Assembly: GCF_019402645.1 (NCBI RefSeq)
Contig: NZ_VKKS01000001.1
Coordinates: 1,364,970 to 1,428,969, forward strand
Direction of reading: 5' to 3'
Source: Morganella morganii
Lineage (GTDB): Bacteria; Pseudomonadota; Gammaproteobacteria; Enterobacterales; Enterobacteriaceae
DNA length: 64,000 bases
Below the pieces are notes generated by a model that ran no database searches, was not told the origin of the DNA, and saw only the letters and a list, made by a program, of their open reading frames with translations. Below are positions 37,078 to 46,386 of the stretch, in pieces. The stretch's first letter is position 1. Each line of letters opens with the position of its first letter. A program made the position numbers and the translations under genes.

Positions 37078-37904
37078 CAGAAAAACTCAAATGTGCGCTG
37101 ATTTATGATTTTGACGGCACTCTGGCAGAGGGCGACTGTCCGGAACACGGACTGATGCCCGCACTGGGTATCAGCGACACGCAGGCATTCTGGCGGGAAG
37201 TGAAACGTTTTGCCAGAGCGGATGACGGCGACGAAATCCTGTCTTATATGGGATTGCTGGCCGCCAAGGCGAATATCCGTCAGTCATCAGAACTGAGCAT
37301 TGAAAACCTGAAGAAACACGGCAAAACCATCCCGCTGTTTCCCGGTGTAACTGAGTGGTTCAGCCGGATCAATGCCCGGGCACATGAGCAGGGACTGGAC
37401 CCGGAACACTACATTTTATCCAGCGGGCTGGATGGTATGATCCGCGGTACTGCTATCGGCCATGAATTCCGCGATATTTTTGCCTGTAAATATCACTATT
37501 CCGCTGACGGAAAAACGGCATTATGGCCGGCTCAGGCCATAAACTACACCACAAAAACGCAGTTTTTATTCCGGATAAACAAAGGAATACATAACTCCTG
37601 GGATAATGTTGCGGTTAACCAGTTTATCGAGCAGGAAGAACGCGAGGTGCAGTTCCGTCATATGATCTATTTCGGTGATGGTGATACGGATATTCCGGCC
37701 ATGAAAATGGTGCGTTATCAGGGCGGTTTCTCGCTGGCAGTGTTTGATCAAAAGAAATGGGGCAATCCGGAAACACAACAAAAAGTCGGCAAGCTGATTG
37801 CGGAGGAGCGGGCAAACTATGTGGTACCCGCAAACTATGAGGAAGGCAGCCAGCTGGATGTGACAGTAAAAGGGCTGTTACAGCTGTTCCGCCGTAAACG
37901 CTGA
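37074..37904 (+). CDS. HAD-superfamily phosphatase
   Basis: The 276-residue product has the HAD nucleophile motif DFDGTLAEGD near the start, ILSSGLDGMI as motif 2, and FGDGDTDIPAMK as motif 4. A helical cap lies between motifs 1 and 2. No signal peptide is present, so it should be cytosolic. It overlaps the amidohydrolase stop by four bases and is surely co-expressed with it. The two products lie in different compartments if the amidohydrolase is exported, so they may handle successive intermediates of an imported compound. The substrate is unknown. Confidence 0.85.
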   Translation: MTEKLKCALIYDFDGTLAEGDCPEHGLMPALGISDTQAFWREVKRFARADDGDEILSYMGLLAAKANIRQSSELSIENLKKHGKTIPLFPGVTEWFSRINARAHEQGLDPEHYILSSGLDGMIRGTAIGHEFRDIFACKYHYSADGKTALWPAQAINYTTKTQFLFRINKGIHNSWDNVAVNQFIEQEEREVQFRHMIYFGDGDTDIPAMKMVRYQGGFSLAVFDQKKWGNPETQQKVGKLIAEERANYVVPANYEEGSQLDVTVKGLLQLFRRKR

Positions 37905-38028
37905 GCCGGCAAGCAGATAAACCCGGGCCATTTATGCAGAATATTTTACCCGGCGACACTCCGTAACCAGTCAATTGGTGTACCATAACGTTAATTACTA
38001 TTCAGAATAAGAAATGTATGGAGAAAGT

Positions 38029-38958
38029 ATGAAATACCAAAATGTGACTGACACGCCCGGTGAAAATTCCTATTTCCTCGTTTTTAATCTGACAGATACC
38101 CCGCAAACGCGGGAAACAGTCATTACCCTGTGTAATAACCTGTCCGGTATTCTGCGCAGCATCCGTAACCGGTTTCCGAAACTGGAAGTCAGTTGTGTGA
38201 TGGGCTTCGGTGCAGATGCCTGGCGGACGCTGTTTCCTCAGGCCGGTAAACCCCGCGAACTGAATACCTTTCAGGCCATCAACGGACCGCGTTTTACTGC
38301 TGTATCCACGCCGGGTGATATCTTCTTTCATATCCGCGCTCTGAATGTGTCCGCGTGTTACGAGCTGGGATCAATTATCAGCCGCGCCCTGAGCGGCGCC
38401 GTGACCTGTGAGGATGAAGTTCACGGCTTCCGTTATATGGACGGACGTGCCATTATCGGATTTGTTGACGGTACAGAGAACCCGGAATTTGAGGATGAAC
38501 GCAAAGAATATGCGGTTATCGGCGACGAAGATCCCGGATTTACCGGCGGCAGTTATGCCTTTGTTCAGAAATACATTCACGATATGGATGCCTGGCAGAA
38601 TCTGAGCACGGAAGATCAGGAGAAAGTCATCGGCCGTCATAAATTCAATGATGTCGAACTGACAGATGAACAGAAAATCCCGGGCTCCCACAATGTGGTG
38701 ACCAATATTCAGGATGAAGAGGGTAATGACCTGAAAATTGTCCGTGCCAATATGCCGTTCTCCAACCCGGCTAAAAATGAGCACGGCACCTATTTTATCG
38801 GTTATGCCCGTTATTTCTCCACCACCCGGCGGATGCTGGAAAATATGTTCGCCGGTAAAGAAACCGGTGCCACCGATGAGTTACTGAAATTCAGTACTGC
38901 GGTGACCGGCACATTGTTCTTTATTCCGGCACCGGCCATGCTGGATGATGTTGAATAA
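38029..38958 (+). CDS. Dyp-type heme peroxidase (YfeX-like)
   Basis: The 309-residue product is a class B-like dye-decolourising peroxidase. The distal motif GFVDGTENPE supplies the catalytic aspartate, VIGRHKFNDVEL supplies the proximal heme histidine, and the IGYARY region carries the distal arginine. No signal peptide or encapsulin-targeting tail is seen. An upstream ATG at 38014 is in frame, but the ATG at 38029 follows GGAGAAAGT and fits better. It is related to YfeX but clearly diverged from it. The role is probably peroxide-dependent oxidation in the cytosol. Confidence 0.9.
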   Translation: MKYQNVTDTPGENSYFLVFNLTDTPQTRETVITLCNNLSGILRSIRNRFPKLEVSCVMGFGADAWRTLFPQAGKPRELNTFQAINGPRFTAVSTPGDIFFHIRALNVSACYELGSIISRALSGAVTCEDEVHGFRYMDGRAIIGFVDGTENPEFEDERKEYAVIGDEDPGFTGGSYAFVQKYIHDMDAWQNLSTEDQEKVIGRHKFNDVELTDEQKIPGSHNVVTNIQDEEGNDLKIVRANMPFSNPAKNEHGTYFIGYARYFSTTRRMLENMFAGKETGATDELLKFSTAVTGTLFFIPAPAMLDDVE

Positions 38959-39089
38959 CTGACCTGATCCGGGGGGCACTCCCGGATCTGCTTTTCCGCC
39001 GGCTGTTCCCGCGTTTTTTATTGGTATTTATCCGTTGTCTGCGGTAAAGTTCCCGGCTTTTTTCCGGTATGGCAAACAGCGGAGGCATT

Positions 39090-40442
39090 ATGTTTATTGG
39101 TTTTGATTACGGAACATCCAACTGCTCAGTGGCAGTGATGAAAGAGGGCACCCCGGTGTTATTACCGCTGGAAGGGGATAATGTCTATATTCCGTCAACC
39201 CTGTGTGCGCCGACACGCGAATCTGTTTCTGAACACTTATTCCGTCACCGTAATATTGTGCCGTCAGATGATACCGGTGAACAGTTATTACGCCGTTCTA
39301 TCGCTTTTAATCGTGAAGAAAGTATTGAGATTGTGCCGGAGGACATTCTGTTCGGCCGGGCCGCGCTGGAACTTTATCTCAATGATCCGCGTGATGTGTA
39401 TTACGTCAAATCCCCGAAATCTTTTCTCGGTGCATCCGGGTTACACAATGTGCAAATCAGTTTCTTTGAGGATCTGGTCTGCGCCATGATGGCGAATATC
39501 AAGTCTCAGGCTGAGTTGTCCACACAGGAAACCATCACAGAAACCGTTATCGGCAGGCCGGTCAACTTCCACGGGCTGGGCGGTGAAACCGCTAATCAAC
39601 AGGCGGAAGCCATTCTTCTGCGGGCAGCAAAACGAGCCGGTTTTCAGCATATTACCTTTCAGTTTGAACCGGTGGCAGCCGGGCTGGAATATGAATCCGG
39701 GCTGAAGAATGATCAGACCGTGCTGGTGGTGGATATCGGCGGCGGTACCACAGACTGCTCGCTTATCCGTATGGGGCCGGGATACCGGAGACTGGCAGAT
39801 CGCACAGACAGTCTGCTGGCACACAGCGGACAGCGGGTCGGCGGAAACGATCTTGATATTTATCTGGCCTTTAAGCAGCTGATGCCGTTGTTCGGGATGA
39901 ACAGCCGCGCGGCCTCCGGTATCGAAATGCCGCTGATGCAGTTCTGGAACCCGATCGCCATTAATAATGTGGAAGCACAAAAGGAATTCTATTCCCGCCG
40001 GAATCTCACGCTGTTACAGCAACTTAAGCGGGATGCCGCTGAACCGGAAAAACTGCTGCGACTGCTGGAAGTATATAATCATAGCCTGGGTTACAGTATT
40101 GTCCGCCGCGCGGAAGAGGCAAAAATCGCGCTTTCGGCCTCACCGCAATACTGTGCGGCAATCCGTCTGCTCAGTGAAACTCTGGAAACGGAGATCAGCG
40201 CGGCGGAAATGGAAGAATCCATTGCTTCCCCGAAAGATAAAATGATTGCCCTGGTAAATGATGCGGTGCAGCAGGGCGGCGAAACACCGGATGCTATCTT
40301 TATCACCGGCGGTTCAGGCCGTTCACCGGTTTTATGTCGCGCCATTGAGACGCAATTACCGGGCATACCGGTGGTCAGAGGGAACGATTTCGGCTCTGTA
40401 ACCGCCGGTCTGGCACGCTGGGGTGAAATTTGTTTTAAATAA
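39090..40442 (+). CDS. yegD: Hsp70-family chaperone-like protein YegD
   Basis: The 450-residue actin-fold ATPase is related to Hsp70 but lacks a typical substrate-binding domain. The phosphate-1 motif is FIGFDYGTSNCSVAVM, the phosphate-2 motif is VLVVDIGGGTTDCSL, and the adenosine motif is FITGGSGRSPV. It follows E. coli YegD closely, including FEDLVCAMM and GNDLDIYLAFKQLMPLFGM. The ATG at 39090, after GGAGG, is the start. The client is unknown. It stands alone upstream of nemR. Confidence 0.95.
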   Translation: MFIGFDYGTSNCSVAVMKEGTPVLLPLEGDNVYIPSTLCAPTRESVSEHLFRHRNIVPSDDTGEQLLRRSIAFNREESIEIVPEDILFGRAALELYLNDPRDVYYVKSPKSFLGASGLHNVQISFFEDLVCAMMANIKSQAELSTQETITETVIGRPVNFHGLGGETANQQAEAILLRAAKRAGFQHITFQFEPVAAGLEYESGLKNDQTVLVVDIGGGTTDCSLIRMGPGYRRLADRTDSLLAHSGQRVGGNDLDIYLAFKQLMPLFGMNSRAASGIEMPLMQFWNPIAINNVEAQKEFYSRRNLTLLQQLKRDAAEPEKLLRLLEVYNHSLGYSIVRRAEEAKIALSASPQYCAAIRLLSETLETEISAAEMEESIASPKDKMIALVNDAVQQGGETPDAIFITGGSGRSPVLCRAIETQLPGIPVVRGNDFGSVTAGLARWGEICFK

Positions 40443-40451
40443 ACTTGCAAC

Positions 40452-40465
40452 AGACCAATCGGTCT
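40452..40465. promoter_or_regulatory. NemR operator upstream of nemR
   Basis: AGACCAATCGGTCT is a palindrome with 5-base arms placed 14 bp before the nemR start. It resembles the E. coli NemR box and indicates autoregulation. Confidence 0.8.
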
Positions 40466-40479
40466 ATTAGAGTATCGCC

Positions 40480-41076
40480 ATGAACAGACATACTGAACAC
40501 GATACCCGCGAGCACCTTCTGGCCACCGGCGAACGCCTGTGTCTTCAGCGTGGCTTTACCGGCATGGGGCTGAGTGAACTCCTGAAAACGGCAGGGGTAC
40601 CGAAGGGATCGTTTTATCACTATTTCCGCTCCAAGGAGTTATTCGGCGTCGCCATGCTGGAACGCTATTATGAAGATTACCTGGAACGTCTGACCGGGCA
40701 TTTTGAGCACGGCACAGGGAATTACCGCGATCGTTTTCTCGCGTATTATGGTGATATTCTGAAAAATGCTTGTCAGCACAGCCATATTCAGGGCTGTCTG
40801 ACGGTCAAATTATCTGCCGAGGTGTGTGATTTATCGGAAGATATGAATGCCGCAATGGATAAGGGTGTCAGTAAAGTGATCGCACTGCTGGCGCAGACCC
40901 TGGAAAACGGAAAGAAAGAGAATTCACTGACGTTTCAGGGTGATGTACAGCACACTGCACAGGTATTTTATTCGTTATGGCTGGGGGCAAATTTGCAGGC
41001 AAAAATTTCCCGCAGTACCGCGCCGCTGGAAAGTGCACTGGCGCATATTGAAACACTGATTACCGCGCCTGAGTAA
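40480..41076 (+). CDS. nemR: TetR-family electrophile sensor NemR
   Basis: This repressor of nemRA is released by reactive electrophiles and hypochlorite through cysteine modification. The 198-residue product has a helix-turn-helix (MGLSELLKTAGVPKGSFYHYFRSKE) and several cysteines, including C106 in SHIQGCLTVKL, the position equivalent to the key redox cysteine of E. coli NemR. It precedes nemA by 62 bp with a related half site between. The neighbouring nemA confirms the name. Confidence 0.93.
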   Translation: MNRHTEHDTREHLLATGERLCLQRGFTGMGLSELLKTAGVPKGSFYHYFRSKELFGVAMLERYYEDYLERLTGHFEHGTGNYRDRFLAYYGDILKNACQHSHIQGCLTVKLSAEVCDLSEDMNAAMDKGVSKVIALLAQTLENGKKENSLTFQGDVQHTAQVFYSLWLGANLQAKISRSTAPLESALAHIETLITAPE

Positions 41077-41110
41077 TTCTTTTAGCAGGCGTTTTTATTT
41101 ACCCGAAAAC

Positions 41111-41125
41111 TAGTCGACTGGTCTA
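41111..41125. promoter_or_regulatory. second NemR-like site between nemR and nemA
   Basis: TAGTCGACTGGTCTA shares the GGTCTA half site with the nemR operator and lies 14 bp before the nemA start. It may allow separate control of nemA. Confidence 0.5.
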
Positions 41126-41138
41126 ATCCGGAGATGCT

Positions 41139-42254
41139 ATGTCACAACATCCATTGTCACAGAAAAAACTGTTTACCCCGTTGAAAGTGGGTGCCTTTAC
41201 CGCCCCGAACCGCGTATTTATGGCGCCGCTGACCCGCCTGCGCAGCATTGAGCCGGGCGATATTCCGACGCCGCTGATGGGTGAATATTACCGTCAGCGT
41301 GCCGGTGCCGGGCTGATTATCTCTGAAGCCACCCAAATCTCTGCGCAGGCCAAAGGCTATGCCGGTGCTCCGGGACTGCACAGTCCGGAGCAGATTGCCG
41401 CATGGCAAAAAATCACTGCGGGTGTCCATGATGCAGGCGGACACATTGCTGTCCAGCTGTGGCATACCGGGCGTATTTCCCATAACAGCATTCAGCCGGG
41501 ACAGCAGGCACCGGTGGCACCGTCCGCTATCAGTGCCGGGACCCGCACCTCACTGCGTGATGAGAATGGCCACGCCATCCGTGCCGATACCTCCATGCCG
41601 CGCGCCCTGGAAACTAGTGAGATCCCGGGAATTGTGAATGATTTCCGTCAGGCCGTCGCCAATGCCCGTGATGCCGGGTTTGATATGGCGGAGCTGCATT
41701 CCGCTCACGGCTATCTGCTGCATCAGTTTTTATCACCGGATGCCAACCACCGTACCGATCAGTACGGCGGCAGCCGTGAAAACCGCGCCCGTCTGGTGCT
41801 GGAAGTCGTGGATGCAGTGTGTGAAGAGTGGGGACCGGAGCGCATCGGGATCCGCGTGTCGCCGATCGGTTCATTCCAGAATATGAGCAACGGCCCGGAT
41901 GAAGAAGCGGATGCACTGTACCTGATTGAAGAACTGAATAAACGCAATATTGCTTATCTGCATATGTCCGAACCGGACTGGGCAGGCGGCAAACCGTACA
42001 GCGAAGATTTCCGCCGCAAGGTTCGTTCGCTGTTCCGTGGTGTGATTATCGGTGCCGGTGCCTACACTCCGGAAAAAGCCGAAGATCTGATTGAAAAGGG
42101 ACTGATTGATGCCGTGGCATTCGGCCGCGATTATATCGCCAACCCGGATCTGGCCGCACGTCTGGCGAAGAAAGTACCGCTGAACCCGCAGCGTCCGGAA
42201 TCCTTCTACGGCGGTGGTGCCGAAGGGTATACCGATTATCCGTTTATGTCGTAA
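41139..42254 (+). CDS. nemA: N-ethylmaleimide reductase NemA
   Basis: This old yellow enzyme FMN oxidoreductase reduces N-ethylmaleimide, nitro compounds and other electrophiles with NADPH. The 371-residue barrel has APLTRLRS near the start, HTGRISH with substrate-binding histidines, the [24 protein letters not shown] block that marks the family, and [10 protein letters not shown] near the end. It forms the nemRA unit with the preceding repressor. The gloA gene that often follows in E. coli is absent. Confidence 0.95.
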   Translation: MSQHPLSQKKLFTPLKVGAFTAPNRVFMAPLTRLRSIEPGDIPTPLMGEYYRQRAGAGLIISEATQISAQAKGYAGAPGLHSPEQIAAWQKITAGVHDAGGHIAVQLWHTGRISHNSIQPGQQAPVAPSAISAGTRTSLRDENGHAIRADTSMPRALETSEIPGIVNDFRQAVANARDAGFDMAELHSAHGYLLHQFLSPDANHRTDQYGGSRENRARLVLEVVDAVCEEWGPERIGIRVSPIGSFQNMSNGPDEEADALYLIEELNKRNIAYLHMSEPDWAGGKPYSEDFRRKVRSLFRGVIIGAGAYTPEKAEDLIEKGLIDAVAFGRDYIANPDLAARLAKKVPLNPQRPESFYGGGAEGYTDYPFMS

Positions 42255-42263
42255 AAAAATAAG

Positions 42264-42287
42264 CCGGCGGCAGCAAATGACCGCCGG
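42264..42287. terminator. bidirectional terminator after nemA
   Basis: CCGGCGG (42264-42270) pairs with CCGCCGG (42281-42287) with A/T-rich flanks on both sides. It can end both nemA and the leftward remnant. Confidence 0.75.
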
Positions 42288-42295
42288 TTTATATT

Positions 42296-42667
42296 TTATG
42301 ACCGGATAATATTGTGTGCATAAACGGTGCTGTAACCATCCATCTCTATTTTGCGAAATTCCACATCAAAGACCTCATTTAATAACGATGATTCCAGCAG
42401 TGCGGCGGATGAACCGATATACCGTAATTGTCCCTGTGATAATACGATAACCGATTCAAAACGCCATTCGGTTAACAAACGCGATGTCAGGTCATCACTG
42501 TAAAACAGGGCGCTGATCACTTTCAGCGGACTTTCCCAGGTGTGACCCGCACTAATCGCTTCCGGTGATACCTGTTTCAGCGCCGGTCCGGCATGTTTAT
42601 ATTCCTCCAGCGCCAGCGTTCCGCCAGCTTTTAAAATGGAATCGGCGGTATATTCCCTGAAAAAATA
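42296..42667 (-). pseudogene. truncated gene, end resembling a siderophore ABC ATPase
   Basis: On the minus strand an open frame of about 120 codons runs from a stop near 42668 to 42296, with no ATG before a GTG at 42520. The last part (ESVIVLSQGQLRYIGSSAALLE, then LLNEVFDVEF and a final STVYAH) matches the C-terminus of FecE-type iron ABC ATPases (VIVLxxGxxxxxG, EVFxV). The earlier part (LKAGGTLALEEYKHAGP) is not recognised. Walker motifs are missing. It is most likely a 5'-deleted remnant of an iron-uptake gene. Confidence 0.5.
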
Positions 42668-42946
42668 ACATCAACTGTTAATAAGAGCCGTTTTCATCTT
42701 AAGAAAATAAGAATGTCTAATTCACTAAAAAATATGAGTAAATGACTGAATTGGGAAAATGGTCAAGGTAATTGAAAACAAACCGTTACAATCATGCCAT
42801 GAGATAATAAGAAAGGTGAGCAGATGTTGAAAATATGCTGAGTTGTTAAAAAATCAGCGGTACCTTGATTTTGCGCCATAACGGAGAATAATGGGGCGGG
42901 TAAAATTCACCGATACACGCAGTTGTTTATTTCCAGGGGTTTCTCC

Positions 42947-43939
42947 ATGGTTAGTGGTTTATTTATCGGCATCCTGTTCGGCGGGTTGCTTCAGTCAGGT
43001 CAATTCTGTTTTGTTTCCGGATTCAGGAACATTTTTTACCAGCGAAATACCCGGTTTCTCACCGCATTGCTTATTGCCGTCACTATTCAGTCCATCGGTT
43101 TCTTTGCACTGGAATCTGCCGGGTTATTACAGATCCCGGAAGGAAACCTGCCGCTCACCGCAACACTTGCCGGTGGTTTTTTATTCGGAACCGGCATGGT
43201 TCTTGCCGGTTGTTGTGGCAGCGGGGCATGGTTCCGTTCAGGGGAAGGATTAACCGGTGCCTGGATTGCATTATTTGCCTTTGTGGTCACCATGGCCGCC
43301 GCTCAGAAAGGCAGTCTGAAACATTGGTTTGAGCCGTTATTACAGCATCCCGCACAGCCGGATACGATTTATAAAACGCTGGATATTTCCCCGTGGTTTC
43401 TGGTCGTATTTTTAATCATTCTCACCGCCGGATTACTGATTTATCAGCATTATCATCCCCGTTATACGCCACCGTCACAGGGAAGGTTTAACTATCTGCC
43501 GCTGAATATTACCGCCATTCTGATCGGTATTCTCGGGATTATTGCCTGGATTGTCAGTGCCGGCGCCGGGCGCAATTTCGGCTATGGCGTTGCCGTTCCT
43601 TCCGGCAATGTTATTCAATATCTGGTGACCGGACAGCAGCGTTATTTCAACTGGGGAACTCTGTTTGTTATCGGTATTTTCGCCGGGTCGATGATAAGCG
43701 CGATTATCCGCAAAGAATTCAGATTAACGCTTCCGCCGGATGGTATTACGGTGGTCAAATGCCTGACCGGCGGCATTATTATGGGGGCAGGCGCAACACT
43801 GGCTGGCGGATGTACAGTCACTAACGCTCTTGTGGCAACCGCTTATTTTTCCTGGCAGGGATGGATTTCCACACTCATGATTATGGCCGGTGTCTGGGCC
43901 GCCAGTTATTTTTTCCGTTCAGGGCAATGTCGTATATAG
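42947..43939 (+). CDS. YeeE/YedE (TsuA-like) sulfur-compound transporter
   Basis: TsuA/YeeE proteins import thiosulfate through relayed cysteines. The 330-residue membrane protein has about nine helices and two half-repeats. Each half carries a conserved cysteine motif: LQSGQFCF and AGCCGSGAWFRSGEG in the first, and AGGCTVTNAL in the second. The ATG at 42947 follows AGGGG and was preferred over an upstream TTG. The next gene, 8 bp downstream, encodes a rhodanese lipoprotein. The pair probably imports and handles thiosulfate or another sulfane sulfur compound. Confidence 0.87.
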   Translation: MVSGLFIGILFGGLLQSGQFCFVSGFRNIFYQRNTRFLTALLIAVTIQSIGFFALESAGLLQIPEGNLPLTATLAGGFLFGTGMVLAGCCGSGAWFRSGEGLTGAWIALFAFVVTMAAAQKGSLKHWFEPLLQHPAQPDTIYKTLDISPWFLVVFLIILTAGLLIYQHYHPRYTPPSQGRFNYLPLNITAILIGILGIIAWIVSAGAGRNFGYGVAVPSGNVIQYLVTGQQRYFNWGTLFVIGIFAGSMISAIIRKEFRLTLPPDGITVVKCLTGGIIMGAGATLAGGCTVTNALVATAYFSWQGWISTLMIMAGVWAASYFFRSGQCRI

Positions 43940-43947
43940 GATTACAT

Positions 43948-45318
43948 ATGAAAGCAAAATCACTATTTTTTCTGTTACCGTTATTACTGTCTGCTTGTGA
44001 CCAGACAGTGGTAAAAGAGATCGGCATTGATGAACTGTCGGAAAATCTGAACAATCCGGAGTACATTATTATTGATACCCGACCGGACAGTTTATATTTC
44101 GGTTTTAAAGATAAAGGCGCTGCCCGCGGCGGCCATATTAAAGGTGCTATGCAGTTTACCACCGGCTGGCTGGATTTTATTGACGAAAATAAATTCGATA
44201 CCTTTGTTGAAGAAAAGGGGATCTCCAAAGAAAAGACTCTGGTATTTTACGACAGTGACCCGGATTCACTGGAAAGAATTACCGCTGAATTTGCCGCCAA
44301 AGGTTTTCAGGTCAGGGCATTTAAATCCTTTATCCAATACAGCAATTCTGATCTGCCGATGGATAAATACCCGAACTATTTTCTGAGTGTTTCACCTGCC
44401 TGGGTTCAGGCTGCGCTTAACGGCGAAAAACCGGAAAGTTATACCAGTGATCAAAAACCGGTAATATTTGAAGTGTCATGGGGCGATGCAGAACAATCAA
44501 AATCCTATTCAACCCATATTAAAGGTGCTTTCCATTTTAATACTGACTGGATAGAAAATGCGCCGGTCTGGAATTTATCCGAACCGGAGGTTATCAAAAA
44601 TAATCTGCTGAAAAACGGGATCCGTAAAGATACCCCGGTCGTAGTGTATTCTGAAAATCAGATGGCGGCATTACGGGTATTGTGGGCACTGAAATGGGCG
44701 GGTGTTGAGGATGTCCGTTTTCTGAACGGCGGTTTAAATGTCTGGGTGGATGCGGAATTACCAACCGAAACCACCCTGAATATTCCGGTGCCGGTTACGG
44801 ATTTCGGCGCAGAAATTCCGGTTAATCCACAGGTCACCATTGCTATGCCGGCTGAAGCAATACAGGCTCAGAAATCCGGCCTTAAACTTATCAGCAACCG
44901 GACGTGGGATGAATATACCGGCAAAATCTCCGGTTATGACTATATTCCGCGCAAAGGTGAACCGGCAGGGGCAATATGGGGATTCGGCGGTAAAAACGCG
45001 AATGATATGTCCGATTATTATGATCCGGACGGTACATTACGCAATCCGGAAGAGATTTTTGCCTTATGGAAAACACAAGGTATTGAACCAACCGATCAGG
45101 TCGCGTTTTATTGCGGTACCGGCTGGCGGGCGAGTGTTTCCTGGTTTATGACACAACTGGCTGGCTGGGAAAACAGCCGGGTTTATGACGGCGGCTGGAA
45201 TGCCTGGCAGATGGAGCCGACATTACCGGTATTAAATAATATCCAAAGCCAAAAACCAGCAGCATTAAATGATTATGGTGAGATAGTGAAAAAACCGGGA
45301 CAGTCCTGCAAAAGCTGA
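43948..45318 (+). CDS. lipoprotein with three rhodanese domains
   Basis: The 456-residue product has a lipobox LLSAC, so it is a lipoprotein facing the periplasm. Three rhodanese-like domains follow. The first (IIIDTRPDSLYFG, then LVFYDSDPDS) and second (VIFEVSWGD, then VVVYSENQM) lack the active cysteine. The third (LKLISNRTWDEY, then VAFYCGTGWRAS) has the intact CxxxxR active loop. It would move sulfane sulfur outside the cytosol, next to the TsuA-like transporter encoded just upstream. This organisation differs from the two-domain SseA enzyme. Confidence 0.85.
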   Translation: MKAKSLFFLLPLLLSACDQTVVKEIGIDELSENLNNPEYIIIDTRPDSLYFGFKDKGAARGGHIKGAMQFTTGWLDFIDENKFDTFVEEKGISKEKTLVFYDSDPDSLERITAEFAAKGFQVRAFKSFIQYSNSDLPMDKYPNYFLSVSPAWVQAALNGEKPESYTSDQKPVIFEVSWGDAEQSKSYSTHIKGAFHFNTDWIENAPVWNLSEPEVIKNNLLKNGIRKDTPVVVYSENQMAALRVLWALKWAGVEDVRFLNGGLNVWVDAELPTETTLNIPVPVTDFGAEIPVNPQVTIAMPAEAIQAQKSGLKLISNRTWDEYTGKISGYDYIPRKGEPAGAIWGFGGKNANDMSDYYDPDGTLRNPEEIFALWKTQGIEPTDQVAFYCGTGWRASVSWFMTQLAGWENSRVYDGGWNAWQMEPTLPVLNNIQSQKPAALNDYGEIVKKPGQSCKS

Positions 45319-45330
45319 TTGTTGCTTAAA

Positions 45331-45361
45331 ACCGGTTTCCGCTGAAATAACGGAAGCCGGT
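45331..45361 (+). terminator. hairpin after the sulfurtransferase gene
   Basis: ACCGGTTTCCG (45331-45341) pairs with CGGAAGCCGGT (45351-45361) with one G-T pair. The following T content is modest, so efficiency is uncertain. Confidence 0.55.
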
Positions 45362-45373
45362 GATATCGGTTAT

Positions 45374-45637
45374 TTATCGTGTACCGGTTGGCCAGATACT
45401 GCCTGTATTTTTATCAGCATCATCCAGTGAATCGAGATATAACATCTCAACTTCGGTACGGGCCCAGGGGGTACGGCGGAGGAATTTCAGGCTCGATTTT
45501 ACGCTGGGCTCATTCTTAAAACAGTTAATATTGATTAACTTACCCAGTTTTACCCAGCCATATTTTGCAACCAATGCATTAACCTGCATTTCGAGAGTAA
45601 CGCCATGCAACGGATCGTTGGAAGTGTGGGCTGTCAT
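45374..45637 (-). CDS. VF530-family DNA-binding protein
   Basis: The 87-residue product belongs to the VF530 (DUF2132) family of small DNA-binding proteins. The hallmark sequence is [22 protein letters not shown], then [26 protein letters not shown]. The function is not established. The ATG at 45637 begins the conserved region; the frame is open further upstream without similarity. It is monocistronic and convergent with the rhodanese gene. Confidence 0.9.
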   Translation of the reverse strand: MTAHTSNDPLHGVTLEMQVNALVAKYGWVKLGKLININCFKNEPSVKSSLKFLRRTPWARTEVEMLYLDSLDDADKNTGSIWPTGTR

Positions 45638-45957
45638 GAGTGTATATCCTGTTATTTGCCTGATTCCGGAAGAATACCGTAAACGCCGGAGCATGACAAT
45701 TTTACTTCCCGGCAGGCCCGATTCGGTATTACTTCATTAAGGGCAGGGTAACCGGAGATTGTCATCAGACGGAACAATACCAGACCCGGGGTGAGCAACT
45801 AATTGATTTTAATCAGACTTAGAGGTTATCTGCTTCCTGTATTTCATTTAACATAATATACATTATGCGAACTAAGATGTCATTGAATGGAAACGGTGAC
45901 TGTAACAGCTGACATTGGCTTGAATTAACTATCCGGTGCCAATCACAACCGTCAATA
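45638..45957. other. AT-rich gap without recognised features
   Basis: No gene, hairpin or repeat is recognised. The stretch marks the change from typical chromosome on the left to the AT-rich segment on the right. Confidence 0.4.
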
Positions 45958-46386
45958 TCATTTCATATATGAACTAATATATAATTGCACGGATACACGT
46001 TTTTCTTTTTCAAATAAACTTACTGTTATCTGTTCTGACGTCACATTTTCCCAGCATTCTGCATCAATGTCACATGTGGGCTGTTTTTTGTAACCTATTG
46101 ATTTAAGATAGTTATCTATTAACGACGTATTGTCTGTCCCATAAAAATTAATGGCATAAACTAAAGCTGACGGGCCGGTAATATTGGCAAAGCTAAAATC
46201 ATAATCATTTGTAATTCTAGGTATTTTTTTAAAAATTTCCGGAGTGAAGAATGAGTATTCCCGCTTATCTCTCTCGGTATAATGGGCACTCCCGGTAAAT
46301 GTCATGCTGACATATGGCAATACATAGATAAATATTGCGATTGCAATAAACGCAATGATTATTGATATTTTTAATGAATTACGCAA
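45958..46386 (-). CDS. hypothetical membrane-anchored protein
   Basis: The 142-residue product has one N-terminal membrane helix (ISIIIAFIAIAIFIYVLPYV). A soluble domain follows that should lie outside the cytosol, with two cysteines (PTCDIDAECW). The best start is a TTG at 46386 that overlaps the previous stop (TTGCGTAA), with AAAGGGGGG about ten bases upstream. An in-frame GTG at 46431 is less likely. No family is recognised. The coupling to the upstream gene and the small anchored form would fit an immunity protein, but this is only a guess. Confidence 0.6.
   Translation of the reverse strand: MRNSLKISIIIAFIAIAIFIYVLPYVSMTFTGSAHYTERDKREYSFFTPEIFKKIPRITNDYDFSFANITGPSALVYAINFYGTDNTSLIDNYLKSIGYKKQPTCDIDAECWENVTSEQITVSLFEKEKRVSVQLYISSYMK

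Noticed and set aside
39441-39980. Open frame of 179 codons on the minus strand
   Set aside because: It is antisense to yegD, which is strongly conserved. The translation is histidine- and cysteine-rich in a way expected from reversed coding sequence.
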